From Microbacterium sp. BK668 (GTDB lineage: Bacteria > Actinomycetota > Actinomycetes > Actinomycetales > Microbacteriaceae), in contig NZ_SNWG01000001.1 in NCBI RefSeq assembly GCF_004362195.1, positions 1,178,001-1,242,000 of the forward strand: 64,000 bases of DNA. Direction: 5' to 3'. Shown here in pieces: positions 35,510-44,539 of this stretch; the first letter of the stretch is position 1; every line of letters begins with the position of its first letter. The notes beneath the pieces were generated by a model. It made no database searches. It was not told the origin of the DNA and was given only the letters and a program-made list of their open reading frames with translations. A program made the translations under genes and the position numbers.

Positions 35510-36378
35510 GCGACGTCTCGCTGCCCCAGCACGCGTGGCCCGACGGCGACACCGTGGTCGTCCAGGGACCGGGTCTGCGCGCCGTCGTGCTTCCTCGACG
35601 AGGCGGCAAGATCGTGTCGCTGCGGGACGACGACGGGCGCGAGTGGCTCGCGCAGCCCGAGTCGCCGGTGGGTCCTCCCGCACGGCCCGGGGACGGATTC
35701 CTCGCGGCCGAGATGGCGGGGTGGGACGAGTGCGCGCCGACGATCGTCGCCTGCGAAGTCGACGACCTGACGCTCCCCGACCATGGCTCGCTCTGGACCG
35801 CAAAGGGCCGCGCCGTCGGTCGCACCGTGACGCTTGTCGACGACACCCTGGGCTTCCGCTTCGAGCGCTCGATCGAGCCCTCGGGTCGGGGTCTGCGGTT
35901 CGACTACCGGGTCACCACGCCCACCCGCACGATCCCGTTCCTGTGGGCGGCTCACCCCCAGTTCGCCGCCCCCCCAGGAACCATCGTGCGAGTGCCCGCG
36001 CACGTGACCACCGCGGTGGACGTCCTCGACCCCGCGCTCCCGGAGCGACCGTGGGATGGCGCGACAGCATCCATCGACGATCTCGACGAGGGCGAATGCC
36101 GCAAGGTCTACGTGCACCCGGAGACCCCTGTGTTCGCCGCCTCGCTCTCGCGACGCGACGCCACGCTGTCGATGCGCTGGAGCGCCGCATGCCCCTATCT
36201 CGGCGTATGGATGGAGAGGGGCCTCTATCGGAGTGGACCGGTGGTCGCCATCGAGCCCTCGACATCGTACTTCGACGCGCTCGACGTCGCGCTCGCTGCG
36301 GGGCGAACACCGACGGTCTCGCCCGAGAAGCCGCTCGCCTGGACCATCTGGCTGGAACCGGACGCGGATCGTGCCTGA
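35506..36378 (+). CDS. aldose 1-epimerase family protein (paralogue)
   Basis: This is a 290-aa galactose-mutarotase-like protein, a clear paralogue of the one at 6906-7733. Both share PRRGGKI, the MAGWDECAPTIVA core, LPDHG-LW and PFLWAAHPQF. It probably converts sugar anomers for the dehydrogenase encoded just upstream. It begins with ATGA overlap. Confidence 0.83.
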   Translation: MSDVSLPQHAWPDGDTVVVQGPGLRAVVLPRRGGKIVSLRDDDGREWLAQPESPVGPPARPGDGFLAAEMAGWDECAPTIVACEVDDLTLPDHGSLWTAKGRAVGRTVTLVDDTLGFRFERSIEPSGRGLRFDYRVTTPTRTIPFLWAAHPQFAAPPGTIVRVPAHVTTAVDVLDPALPERPWDGATASIDDLDEGECRKVYVHPETPVFAASLSRRDATLSMRWSAACPYLGVWMERGLYRSGPVVAIEPSTSYFDALDVALAAGRTPTVSPEKPLAWTIWLEPDADRA

Positions 36379-37321
36379 CGCGCGCGGTCTGGTGACGATC
36401 GGCGAGCCGCTGATCGTCTTCGCAACCCCTGGAACCAGCCGCTGGAGGCACTCCGCCGTCGCCGAACTGCGGACGGCGGGCGCGGAATCGAACGTCGCCA
36501 TCACGGTCGCGCGACTGGGCGGCGCTGCGGTCTGGGCCGGTCGTGTCGGATCCGGGGGACTCGCCGAGAGGGTGATCGCCGACATCCGCGCTGAAGGGGT
36601 GGACGTCGTGCCGATCGACGACGAAGGCCCGCCTTCGCTGCTTGTCAAAGAGCGCCGGCGCGCGGACGCGATCCACGTGGACTACTACCGGAAGAACGGC
36701 CCCGGATCTCGTCTGAATCCCGGGGACCTCGCCGCCGTGCCCATCTCCGACGCGCGAGTGCTTCACCTCACCGGGATCACCCCCGCGCTGAGTGCGTCCG
36801 CCCGGCAGACTGTTTTCGACGCGATCGACATCGCGCGCGACGCGCGCGTCACCGTGTCTTTCGACGCCAACTACCGCTCCAAGCTCTGGCCGCCGCACGA
36901 GGCCGCCCCGGTCCTGCGCGATCTCGCGAGCCGAGCCGACATCCTGTTCGTCGGCGACGACGAATGGGGACTCCTCGCACCCGGAGCCGCGGACGAGCTG
37001 TCGGCTGCCGTGGAGCTGGTGGCACGAGGGGCAGAGGAAGTCGTGCTCAAGCGGGGCGCCGATGGCGCGATGGTCCTCCGCAGCGGCGACGTCTTCGAGC
37101 AGCCGGCCCGGCCGACGAATGTGGTGGATCCGGTGGGCGCGGGCGACGCGTTCGCGGGAGGCTATCTCGCCGAGCTTCTGCGCGGAGAAGCGGTGGCAGA
37201 GCGCCTCCGCGTCGCGGCGCTGTGCGGTTCATTCGCGGTCGAGACGGGCGGGGACTGGGAGGGGAACCCTTCGAGGGCGGATCTCCGGCGAGACGAACAG
37301 AGTTCCGGCACACATCGGTGA
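36371..37321 (+). CDS. PfkB-family sugar kinase (KDG-kinase-like paralogue)
   Basis: This is a 316-aa ribokinase-fold kinase that starts at GTG 36371 inside the end of the epimerase gene. It has TIGEPLIVFATPG, ESNVAITVARLGG, FDANYRSKLW and the catalytic VDPVGAGDAFAGGY. FDxNYRxxLW is typical of 2-keto-3-deoxygluconate kinases. It should pair with the KDPG-aldolase homologue at 39080. Confidence 0.85.
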   Translation: MPDARGLVTIGEPLIVFATPGTSRWRHSAVAELRTAGAESNVAITVARLGGAAVWAGRVGSGGLAERVIADIRAEGVDVVPIDDEGPPSLLVKERRRADAIHVDYYRKNGPGSRLNPGDLAAVPISDARVLHLTGITPALSASARQTVFDAIDIARDARVTVSFDANYRSKLWPPHEAAPVLRDLASRADILFVGDDEWGLLAPGAADELSAAVELVARGAEEVVLKRGADGAMVLRSGDVFEQPARPTNVVDPVGAGDAFAGGYLAELLRGEAVAERLRVAALCGSFAVETGGDWEGNPSRADLRRDEQSSGTHR

Positions 37322-37346
37322 CCGGCTTACCACCAGGAGGAATCGC

Positions 37347-39083
37347 TTGGCAGGTCAAGAGACGCCGAAGCGCGGCGAAGGTCAGGAGTGGTGGCGCACC
37401 GGCACGGTGTACCAGGTGTATCCCCGCAGTTTCGCCGATTCCGATGGCGACGGCGTCGGTGATCTCCGCGGCGTCCTCGCGCATGTCGACCACCTCGCAT
37501 GGCTCGGCGTCGACGCGGTGTGGCTCTCGCCTTTCTACCCTTCACCGCAGAAGGACAACGGGTACGACATCAGCGACTACGAAGACGTCGATTCGATCTT
37601 CGGCTCACTGGAAGACCTCGACGAACTGATCGTGGCTCTGCACGCGCGCGGCATCCGTCTCATTCTCGATCTTGTGGTCAATCACACGTCCGACCAGCAC
37701 CCATGGTTCGTCTCGTCCCGCTCGTCGAAGGAGGACCCTCGGCGGGAGTGGTATGTCTGGCGCGACGCCCGAAACGGAGTTCATCCCGGCGGCCTCGGGG
37801 CCGAACCGACCAACTGGGAGTCCTTCTTCTCGCAGCCCGCCTGGACGTTCGATGAACGCACGGGGCAGTATTACCTCCACCTGTTCGCCGTCGAGCAGCC
37901 GGACCTCAACTGGGAGAACCGGGAGGTGCGCCGCGCCGTGTACGCGATGATGAACCGCTGGCTCGACCGAGGTGTCGACGGGTTCCGCATGGACGTGATC
38001 AACCTCATCTCCAAGCGACTCCCCCTGGAGGACGGCCCTCTGCTGCCGAGCGGCGTGCGAGGGGACGGTTCTGCGTGGTACAACTTCGGACCGCGCCTGG
38101 AGGAGTTCCTCCAGGAGATGCATCGGGAGGTCTTCGCCGGACGTGAGGGGAAGCCCGTGCGCATCGGCGAGACCCCAGGGGTGACGGTCGAACAGGCCAT
38201 TCGGCTCAGCGATCCCTCACGGCGCGAACTCGACATGGTGTTCCAGTTCGAGCACGTCGACCTCGACCGGGATCCACACGACTGGCAGAAGCGCCTCCCG
38301 CTCGATCGGAGGGCGCTCTACGAGAATCTCGCCGGGTGGCAGCGCGGTCTCGCTGAGAGCGGCTGGAACAGCCTCTACCTCTCCAACCACGATCAGCCAC
38401 GACCGGTGAGCAGGTACGGCGACGACTCCGCGGAGCATCGGGCCGCGTCGGCGAAGACGCTGTGGACGATGCTGTACCTCATGAAGGGCACCGCCTTCCT
38501 GTACCAGGGCGACGAAATCGGCATGGCGAACTATCCCTTCACGTCGCTGAGCGACTTCGTCGACGTCTCTGCCCGCAACTACATCCACGACGAACTCGGC
38601 CGGGGTGCGGATCCGGCCCGTCTGCTCGCGGATCTGCGGGTCACCTCGCGCGACAATGCCCGTACCCCGGTGCAGTGGGATGGCTCGCGCGGGGGAGGGT
38701 TCACGATCGGTGATCCTTGGTTCCCGCTCAATCCCGATCGCACTGAGGTGTCGGTGGCCGCGCAGCGCGACGACGAGAGCTCCGTGCTCCACTACGTGAG
38801 ACAGCTCATCGCCGCACGCAAGAGTCACCCCGCTCTCGTCCTCGGAGATTTCCACGACCTCGCGACTCCACCTGGTGCGCTCATTGCGTACGAGCGTCGA
38901 AGTGGCGACCACCTCGTGCGCGTGGTGGCGAATCTCGGGTCCGAGGCAGTCAGGGCCGACGTCGCCGAGCGTCCCTCGTGGGCAGCGGACGAGCCGCTCC
39001 TCTCGGTCCGCGTTGAGAACTTCGGCGATCGGGAGCTCGCACCGTGGGCGTCCTTCGTGTGGGCGACGGAGGTGACGTCGTGA
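37347..39083 (+). CDS. GH13 alpha-glucosidase (oligo-1,6-glucosidase type)
   Basis: This is a 578-aa glycosidase of normal length for the family. All GH13 regions are present: the calcium loop DSDGDGVGDL (31-40), DLVVNHT (108-114), GFRMDV with nucleophile Asp216, GETPG with Glu275, and SNHDQP with Asp349. It has no signal peptide, so it works in the cytoplasm on imported alpha-glucosides. The TTG start at 37347 is firm because a perfect AGGAGG lies six bases upstream. The longer frame upstream lies over the kinase gene. Confidence 0.92.
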   Translation: MAGQETPKRGEGQEWWRTGTVYQVYPRSFADSDGDGVGDLRGVLAHVDHLAWLGVDAVWLSPFYPSPQKDNGYDISDYEDVDSIFGSLEDLDELIVALHARGIRLILDLVVNHTSDQHPWFVSSRSSKEDPRREWYVWRDARNGVHPGGLGAEPTNWESFFSQPAWTFDERTGQYYLHLFAVEQPDLNWENREVRRAVYAMMNRWLDRGVDGFRMDVINLISKRLPLEDGPLLPSGVRGDGSAWYNFGPRLEEFLQEMHREVFAGREGKPVRIGETPGVTVEQAIRLSDPSRRELDMVFQFEHVDLDRDPHDWQKRLPLDRRALYENLAGWQRGLAESGWNSLYLSNHDQPRPVSRYGDDSAEHRAASAKTLWTMLYLMKGTAFLYQGDEIGMANYPFTSLSDFVDVSARNYIHDELGRGADPARLLADLRVTSRDNARTPVQWDGSRGGGFTIGDPWFPLNPDRTEVSVAAQRDDESSVLHYVRQLIAARKSHPALVLGDFHDLATPPGALIAYERRSGDHLVRVVANLGSEAVRADVAERPSWAADEPLLSVRVENFGDRELAPWASFVWATEVTS

Positions 39084-39685
39084 CCGGCAGGCGCGCGTCA
39101 GAGGTGGTCGACGTGATCCTCGCCACGCGCATCATCGGCATCGTGCGAGCCTCATCCGCCGAGGATGCCGTGGCCGACGCCCGGGCGCTCGCTGCGGCGG
39201 GCATCGCCGCCATCGAGGTCTCGCTCGTCACGCCTGATGCCGTAGCCGCTATCTCGGAGCTTGCGAGGTCGGGAATACTCGTCGGTGTAGGCACAGCGCT
39301 CGAACCCGCCGACGTCGAGGCGGCGGCAGACGCTGGAGCTCGCTTCGTCGTCTCACCCAACCTCGACGAACGGGTGATCCAGACGTCGGTGGCGATGGAC
39401 CTGGCGAGCGTGCCGGGTGCGGGAACGGTGTCGGAGGCGGTGCGGGCGAGGCGAGCCGGCGCGGACCTTGTGAAGCTCTTCCCGGCGACGATGTTCGGAC
39501 CCCGGGGCGTCGCGGCGGTCCTCGCCTCCCTTCCCGAGCTCCCGCTCGTGCCCACGGGCGGCGTCGGTCTCGGGGACATTCGTCCCTACCTGGAGTCCGG
39601 CGCTCGAGCTGTCGGCATGGGAGCGGCCCTCGTGCGAGCCGCCCGCGACGACCCACGCGCCCTCGAGGGCATCGTAGCCGATTAG
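39080..39685 (+). CDS. KDPG-aldolase family protein, variant lacking the usual Arg
   Basis: This is a 201-aa class I aldolase with Schiff-base Lys132 (LVKLFPAT) and Glu46 (AIEVSLVTP). As in the paralogue at 9813, the substrate-contacting Arg is Val (Val50), and the two share the EVSLVTP block. VPTGGV is kept, unlike in the 9813 protein. It starts at a GTG that overlaps the alpha-glucosidase stop and ends the enzyme part of locus D. Confidence 0.84.
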   Translation: MTGRRASEVVDVILATRIIGIVRASSAEDAVADARALAAAGIAAIEVSLVTPDAVAAISELARSGILVGVGTALEPADVEAAADAGARFVVSPNLDERVIQTSVAMDLASVPGAGTVSEAVRARRAGADLVKLFPATMFGPRGVAAVLASLPELPLVPTGGVGLGDIRPYLESGARAVGMGAALVRAARDDPRALEGIVAD

Positions 39686-39778
39686 TAATATAAAAGTATT
39701 GACTGAATAGTCGAAGGATGCTTTCATCGAACTGGCGACCCGACCGCCAGCCTTACCTTCAATGAAAGAGAGTCAACG

Positions 39779-41068
39779 ATGACCGAGAAGTCGAGGAGAT
39801 CTGCCCTCGTCGCTGGTTCCGTGGCGTTCGCCCTGGCGCTGTCCGGCTGCGTGGCCACTGGGGGAGGCAGTTCCTCCGGGCCCGGCGAAGGGCCTGATGC
39901 GGAAGGTCCGCTGACGATCCAGTCCCGGCTGACGAATCAGGACGCGGCGGCCCTGGACGCTGTGGTCGAAGCCTTCAACGAGAAGGGCGGCGGCCAGGTC
40001 GAGATCAACGAGGTCCCCAACGAGACCTACCGTGAGCAGCTCCCGACCTATCTCACCTCAGCGAACCCGCCGGACATCTACACGTGGCTGGGCGGCGAAG
40101 CGACACGGGTGTTCGCGGACGAAGGTCTGATCCTGGACATCTCCGACATCTGGGAGGACTTCGACTTCAACGACGCCCTTCGCGAGCTCAGCCAGGACTC
40201 CGAGGGCACCGAGGTCTTCGTCCCGACGTCCAACTACTGGTGGGGCGTCTACTACGACACGCGCCTGTTCGACCAGCTGGGCCTCGCGGAGCCCGCCACC
40301 TGGGATGAGTTCCTCGACGTCGCCGAGACTCTCCAGGCCAACGACGTCGTTCCGATCGGCATCGGTCTCACCGACTCGCCGTGGCTGGCGTCCGCGTGGT
40401 TCGACTATCTCAACCTGCGCATCAACGGCCCGGAGTTCCACCTCGCGCTCCTCGCGGGCGACGAGTCGTTCGACAGCCCGGAGGTCGAGGCGGTTTTCGA
40501 GGCATGGGACGAGATCCTCCCGTACTTCGACGACACGGCCTCGGGTCTGTCGTTCAACCAAGCCACGACGGATTTCGTGCAGAACCGCACGGGGATGATC
40601 CTCGCGGGCTCCTGGTTCCAGGGCAGCATCCCCGCCGATCAGCTCGAGCACTTCGACTACTTCAAGTTCCCGGTGATCGACGAGAGCGTGCCCGACGGCG
40701 AAGAGGCTCCGACCGATGGATTCTTCGCAAGCGCCAACACCGATCAGCCCGCGCTGGCGAAGGAGTTCCTGACGTACCTGGCCAGCGCTGAAGCGCAGGA
40801 GATCATGTACGACGCAACGGGCAGTGGCACCCTGCTGCCGACCAACCCCGATGCCGAGGTCGAGCTCACGCCCTACGCCGAGAAGGGTCGCGAGATCATC
40901 CAGAACGCGGCAGGACTGTCGCAGTTCTTCAACCGGGACGCAGGCGATGACGTCCAGCCGTCTGCCGATCAGGCGCTCACGCAGTACCTGGCGCAGGCCG
41001 CAGAGATCGGCGACATCCTGACGCAGTGGCAGGCCGAGGCTCAGCAGGCGCGAGACGCGCGCGGCTGA
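39779..41068 (+). CDS. sugar ABC transporter substrate-binding lipoprotein (third system)
   Basis: This is a 429-aa family 1 binding protein with a lipoprotein signal ending ALSGC (Cys24) and a Gly/Ser-rich linker. Its core segments are YLTSANPPDIYTWLGG and NYWWGVYYDTRLFDQLGLAEPATWDEF. The ATG follows GAAAGAGAG. An AT-rich stretch with TTGACT (39699-39704) and GACTGAATAGTC lies upstream and probably holds its promoter. Both permease genes follow with overlaps. Confidence 0.92.
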   Translation: MTEKSRRSALVAGSVAFALALSGCVATGGGSSSGPGEGPDAEGPLTIQSRLTNQDAAALDAVVEAFNEKGGGQVEINEVPNETYREQLPTYLTSANPPDIYTWLGGEATRVFADEGLILDISDIWEDFDFNDALRELSQDSEGTEVFVPTSNYWWGVYYDTRLFDQLGLAEPATWDEFLDVAETLQANDVVPIGIGLTDSPWLASAWFDYLNLRINGPEFHLALLAGDESFDSPEVEAVFEAWDEILPYFDDTASGLSFNQATTDFVQNRTGMILAGSWFQGSIPADQLEHFDYFKFPVIDESVPDGEEAPTDGFFASANTDQPALAKEFLTYLASAEAQEIMYDATGSGTLLPTNPDAEVELTPYAEKGREIIQNAAGLSQFFNRDAGDDVQPSADQALTQYLAQAAEIGDILTQWQAEAQQARDARG

Positions 41069-41979
41069 TGGTTCAGGTCGCTGAAGAGCGCCGCACTCGC
41101 CGGCGGCGGGCATCCGTCCCGCCGCCGGTCGTGTTCGCCCTGGTCCTCATTCCGTTCACCCTCGAAGTGGTCGGTGTCTTCTGGCCGGCCATCAACGGCG
41201 TCTGGCTGTCGTTCCTCAATTGGAACGGGTTCTCCGCCGCGGAGTTCGTGGGTCTCGACAACTACGCGCGCATGTTCACCGACCCGGTGTTCTTCACCGC
41301 GCTGCGCAACACCGGCATCTGGCTCATTCTGTTCGGCGGTATCTCCTTTGTGGGCGGGCTTGCCGTAGCCCTTCTGCTCCAGTCTGAGCGCCGAGGCGTC
41401 GGAATCTACCGGAGTGCACTGTTCCTCCCGATCGTGTTCTCGCTCGTGGTGACGGCGCTGATCTGGAACGCGATCTATCAGCCCAATGGCATCCTGAACA
41501 TCGTCCTCACCAACCTCGGACTCGGGGACTGGACGAGACTCTGGCTCGGTGACCCGAGCACTGCACTGTACGCCGTGATCGTCGCCGCGCTCTGGCGTCA
41601 AATCGGGTACGTGATGATCCTCTTCATCGCGGGCCTGAAGGCCATCGATCCCGCCATGCTGGAGGCGGCGCGCGTCGACGGCGCGAACTGGTGGCAACGG
41701 CTCCGCTACATCGTCTTGCCGCAGCTCCGGAGTGTGAACCTCGTCGTCCTCTCGGTGCTGATCATCGATGCCCTTCGTTCGTTCGACATCGTCTATGCCA
41801 TGACCGGCGGCGGGCCGTTCCGCTCGACGGAGCTCCTCAGCACGTACATGTTCGAGGCCGCATTCACCTCCCGTCAACTCGGGTACGGCTCCGCTCTCGC
41901 TGTCGTGATCTTCCTCCTCGCCGTCGGGGTCATCATCTCGTACCTCGTCCGCGCGTTCTCAGAAAGCAAAGAAGACTGA
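41068..41979 (+). CDS. sugar ABC transporter permease (third system, MalF type)
   Basis: This is a 303-aa CUT1 permease with six likely transmembrane segments and the EAA loop MLEAARVDGANWWQRL. It starts on the last base of the binding-protein stop (TGATG). The next permease begins on its own stop in the same way. Confidence 0.91.
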   Translation: MVQVAEERRTRRRRASVPPPVVFALVLIPFTLEVVGVFWPAINGVWLSFLNWNGFSAAEFVGLDNYARMFTDPVFFTALRNTGIWLILFGGISFVGGLAVALLLQSERRGVGIYRSALFLPIVFSLVVTALIWNAIYQPNGILNIVLTNLGLGDWTRLWLGDPSTALYAVIVAALWRQIGYVMILFIAGLKAIDPAMLEAARVDGANWWQRLRYIVLPQLRSVNLVVLSVLIIDALRSFDIVYAMTGGGPFRSTELLSTYMFEAAFTSRQLGYGSALAVVIFLLAVGVIISYLVRAFSESKED

Positions 41980-42887
41980 TGGCACTCATCGACGACGCCC
42001 TGCCGATGCTCGCAGACGAGCCTCCCAAGCCGGTGCGGTCCGCACCGGCTCGGCGACGGACATGGCGCAGCCCGCTCCGGACCGCGGCGTTCCACGTCAC
42101 CGGTTCCCTCATCGCGCTGGTGTGGTTCCTGCCCATCCTCCTCGTGCTGCTGACGTCCTTGCGAACCTTCGACGACATCGCGGCGAACGGAGTCGGCGCC
42201 CTCCCCGAGGGGATCACCGCGGCCAACTACCCGGAGGCGTGGACGACGGCCGGCATGGGGCAGGCGATGGTCAACAGCCTCATCATCACCGTGCCGACTG
42301 TCGTGCTCTCGCTCCTGCTCGCATCCGCGGCCGCGTATGGCCTGAGCCGGTATCGAATCCCGTTCCGGCGCACCATCCTTCTGGTGATGCTGGCGGGCAA
42401 CCTCCTGCCGGTGCAGGTGATCCTGGTGCCTCTCGTGAGGATCGCCGAAGCGCTCGGAATCTACGACTCCCTTCCCGCGGTCATCATCGCGCAGACCGCG
42501 TTCGGCCTCGGCTTCTACACGTTCGTGCTGTATGGCTTCATGCGATCCATCCCCATGGAGCTGCAGGATGCCGCGTCCATCGATGGAGCAGGAGTGCTTC
42601 GCACCTACTGGCAGGTCATCCTGCCGCTCTGCCGCCCGGCGCTCGCAGCGCTGGCGGCTCTCGCGTTCACCTGGATCTTCAACGACCTTCTGCTCGCGAT
42701 CACGCTGCTGCGGACCGACGACAGCTTCCCCATCACGGCCGCGGTGCTGTCGCTGCTCGGGCAGTACGGCGGGCAGTGGAACCTCATCGCGGCGGCCACG
42801 GTGATCGCGGCGATTCCATGCGTGCTCGTCTTCCTGGTCTTCCAGCGCAGCTTCGTCGGCGGCCTGGCGCTCGGCGCAGTGAAGTAG
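41979..42887 (+). CDS. sugar ABC transporter permease (third system, MalG type)
   Basis: This is a 302-aa partner permease with an N-terminal cytoplasmic stretch of about 40 residues, the EAA motif LQDAASIDGAGVLRTY and a C-terminal FQRSFVGGLALGAVK. It ends locus D. As with the other two importers, no ATPase gene follows. Confidence 0.91.
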   Translation: MALIDDALPMLADEPPKPVRSAPARRRTWRSPLRTAAFHVTGSLIALVWFLPILLVLLTSLRTFDDIAANGVGALPEGITAANYPEAWTTAGMGQAMVNSLIITVPTVVLSLLLASAAAYGLSRYRIPFRRTILLVMLAGNLLPVQVILVPLVRIAEALGIYDSLPAVIIAQTAFGLGFYTFVLYGFMRSIPMELQDAASIDGAGVLRTYWQVILPLCRPALAALAALAFTWIFNDLLLAITLLRTDDSFPITAAVLSLLGQYGGQWNLIAAATVIAAIPCVLVFLVFQRSFVGGLALGAVK

Positions 42888-42955
42888 CGAAACCTGATGC
42901 CGCCCTGGCCGACCCAGCGCGGCCCGAGAATGTATAAAGTATTTAGGAGGGCATT

Positions 42956-44539
42956 TTGACTACACCCCGTGTCGCCGTGATCGGCGCAGGATTCGGCGGC
43001 ATCGCCGCTGCGCACCGTCTCCGCCAGACCGGTGCCGAGGTCACGCTCTACGAGCGCGCCGACCGTGTCGGCGGCGTGTGGCGCGACAACGACTACCCGG
43101 GTGCCGCGTGTGACGTGCCCTCGCACCTGTACTCCTTCTCGTTCGCGCAGAAGGACGACTGGACGCGCCGTTTCGCCCCGCAGGGAGAGATCCAGGCGTA
43201 CATCGAAGACACCGTGGACGCCGTAGGACTCCGTCCTTCGCTGCGCACAGGGCAGACTCTCGTCTCGGCGACGTGGAGCGACGAGAGGGCGGAATGGCAG
43301 CTCCGCTTCGCGTCCGGCCTCGAGGAGACGTGCGACATCCTCATCCCCGCCGTTGGTCAGATGAGCACACCGCACGTGCCGAGCATCCCGGGGGCGGCGA
43401 CGTTCGCCGGGCCAGCTTTCCACTCGGCGCGCTGGGACCATTCCGTCGATCTGTGTGGCAAGCGCGTAGTAGTCCTCGGCACGGGGGCGAGCGTCGTGCA
43501 GATCGTGCCCGCGATCGCCGACGCGGCGGAGCGCGTGACGGTGATTCAGCGGTCCCCTGGCTATGTGCTGGATAAGGGCGACCACCCCTACCACCACATC
43601 CGCAACCCGTTCACCTCGCGTCTGCGCCGGTGGCGCGACTACCTGTCGAAAGAGGTTCGCACGCCGCGGCTCATCCGCTGGCCCGGCCTCACCCGCTTCC
43701 CCGAAAAGCAGTTCCGTCGCGATATCGAGCGGTGGGTGACCGATCCCGACCTGCGTGCGAAGGTCACGCCGGCAGACCGATTCGGCTGCAAGCGCATCCT
43801 CGTCTCCAACGACTGGTATCCGACGCTCGCACGACCCGACGTCGACCTGATCGACGACGGTGTGGCGGCCATCGAGGAGCGCGGCATCCGGACCACCAGC
43901 GGGGAGTTCGTGCCCGCCGACGTCATCGTCTACGGCACCGGCTTCCGCACGCACGCGTTCCTCGACGCCGTCCAGGTGCGCGGGCGCAAGGGTCTGATGC
44001 TCTCCGAATCGTGGGCGGGTCGCCCGCAGGCGTATCTGGGGATGGCGATTCCGGGGTTCCCCAACCTGTTCCTCATCTACGGGCCCAACACGAACCCGGC
44101 GTGGAACTCGGTTCTGGTGGTGCTGGAGTGGCAGGCGGAGTACGTCGCGCGCATCGCGCGCGCATGGCGCGAGCGCGGCCCCCTCGTCCTCGAGGCGACC
44201 ACGGCAGCCCTCACCCGCTTCACTGCGGACATGCGCCGACGCTCCGCGCGGAGTGTGTGGGTGACGGGCTGTGCGAACTGGTTCACCGACGCCACCGGGG
44301 AGAACACGCAGAACTGGCCCCGCATGGCGACGATGTACTGGGTGCTGACCCGCCGGATCGCGTGGCGAGATTTCACCGTTCGCCGCGTGAAGCGCCCGGC
44401 GGGGAAGACGGATGTCGCGGCCGCCGCGCTCGCAACCCCCGCGCTCGCGGCGAGCCGACGTCGCCGGGGTGAAGCTCAGTCCGAGAACGCGGCGGAGTCG
44501 AGCAGCCCCTCCACGTCGCTGCCGGTCTCAAGGATGTGA
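42956..44539 (+). CDS. flavin-binding monooxygenase, Baeyer-Villiger type
   Basis: This is a 527-aa FAD/NADPH monooxygenase. The FAD-binding motif is GAGFGG (10-15), followed by GVWRDNDYPGAACD. The Baeyer-Villiger fingerprint is FAGPAFHSARWD, and the second Rossmann motif is GTGASVVQ. It would insert oxygen into a ketone to form an ester or lactone. The TTG start at 42956 is set by AGGAGG at 42945-42950. Its last 64 bp overlap the end of the convergent GntR gene. Confidence 0.88.
   Translation: MTTPRVAVIGAGFGGIAAAHRLRQTGAEVTLYERADRVGGVWRDNDYPGAACDVPSHLYSFSFAQKDDWTRRFAPQGEIQAYIEDTVDAVGLRPSLRTGQTLVSATWSDERAEWQLRFASGLEETCDILIPAVGQMSTPHVPSIPGAATFAGPAFHSARWDHSVDLCGKRVVVLGTGASVVQIVPAIADAAERVTVIQRSPGYVLDKGDHPYHHIRNPFTSRLRRWRDYLSKEVRTPRLIRWPGLTRFPEKQFRRDIERWVTDPDLRAKVTPADRFGCKRILVSNDWYPTLARPDVDLIDDGVAAIEERGIRTTSGEFVPADVIVYGTGFRTHAFLDAVQVRGRKGLMLSESWAGRPQAYLGMAIPGFPNLFLIYGPNTNPAWNSVLVVLEWQAEYVARIARAWRERGPLVLEATTAALTRFTADMRRRSARSVWVTGCANWFTDATGENTQNWPRMATMYWVLTRRIAWRDFTVRRVKRPAGKTDVAAAALATPALAASRRRRGEAQSENAAESSSPSTSLPVSRM

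Noticed and set aside
36792..37346. Upstream extension of the alpha-glucosidase frame
   Set aside because: It overlaps the kinase gene. The TTG at 37347 with a perfect AGGAGG marks the true start and gives the normal family length.
42928..42945. ATGTATAAAGTATTT as a third GTAT/ATAC operator
   Set aside because: It is AT-rich and upstream of the Baeyer-Villiger gene, but the two half-sites are not inverted repeats of each other, so I did not count it with the sites at 47930 and 52751.
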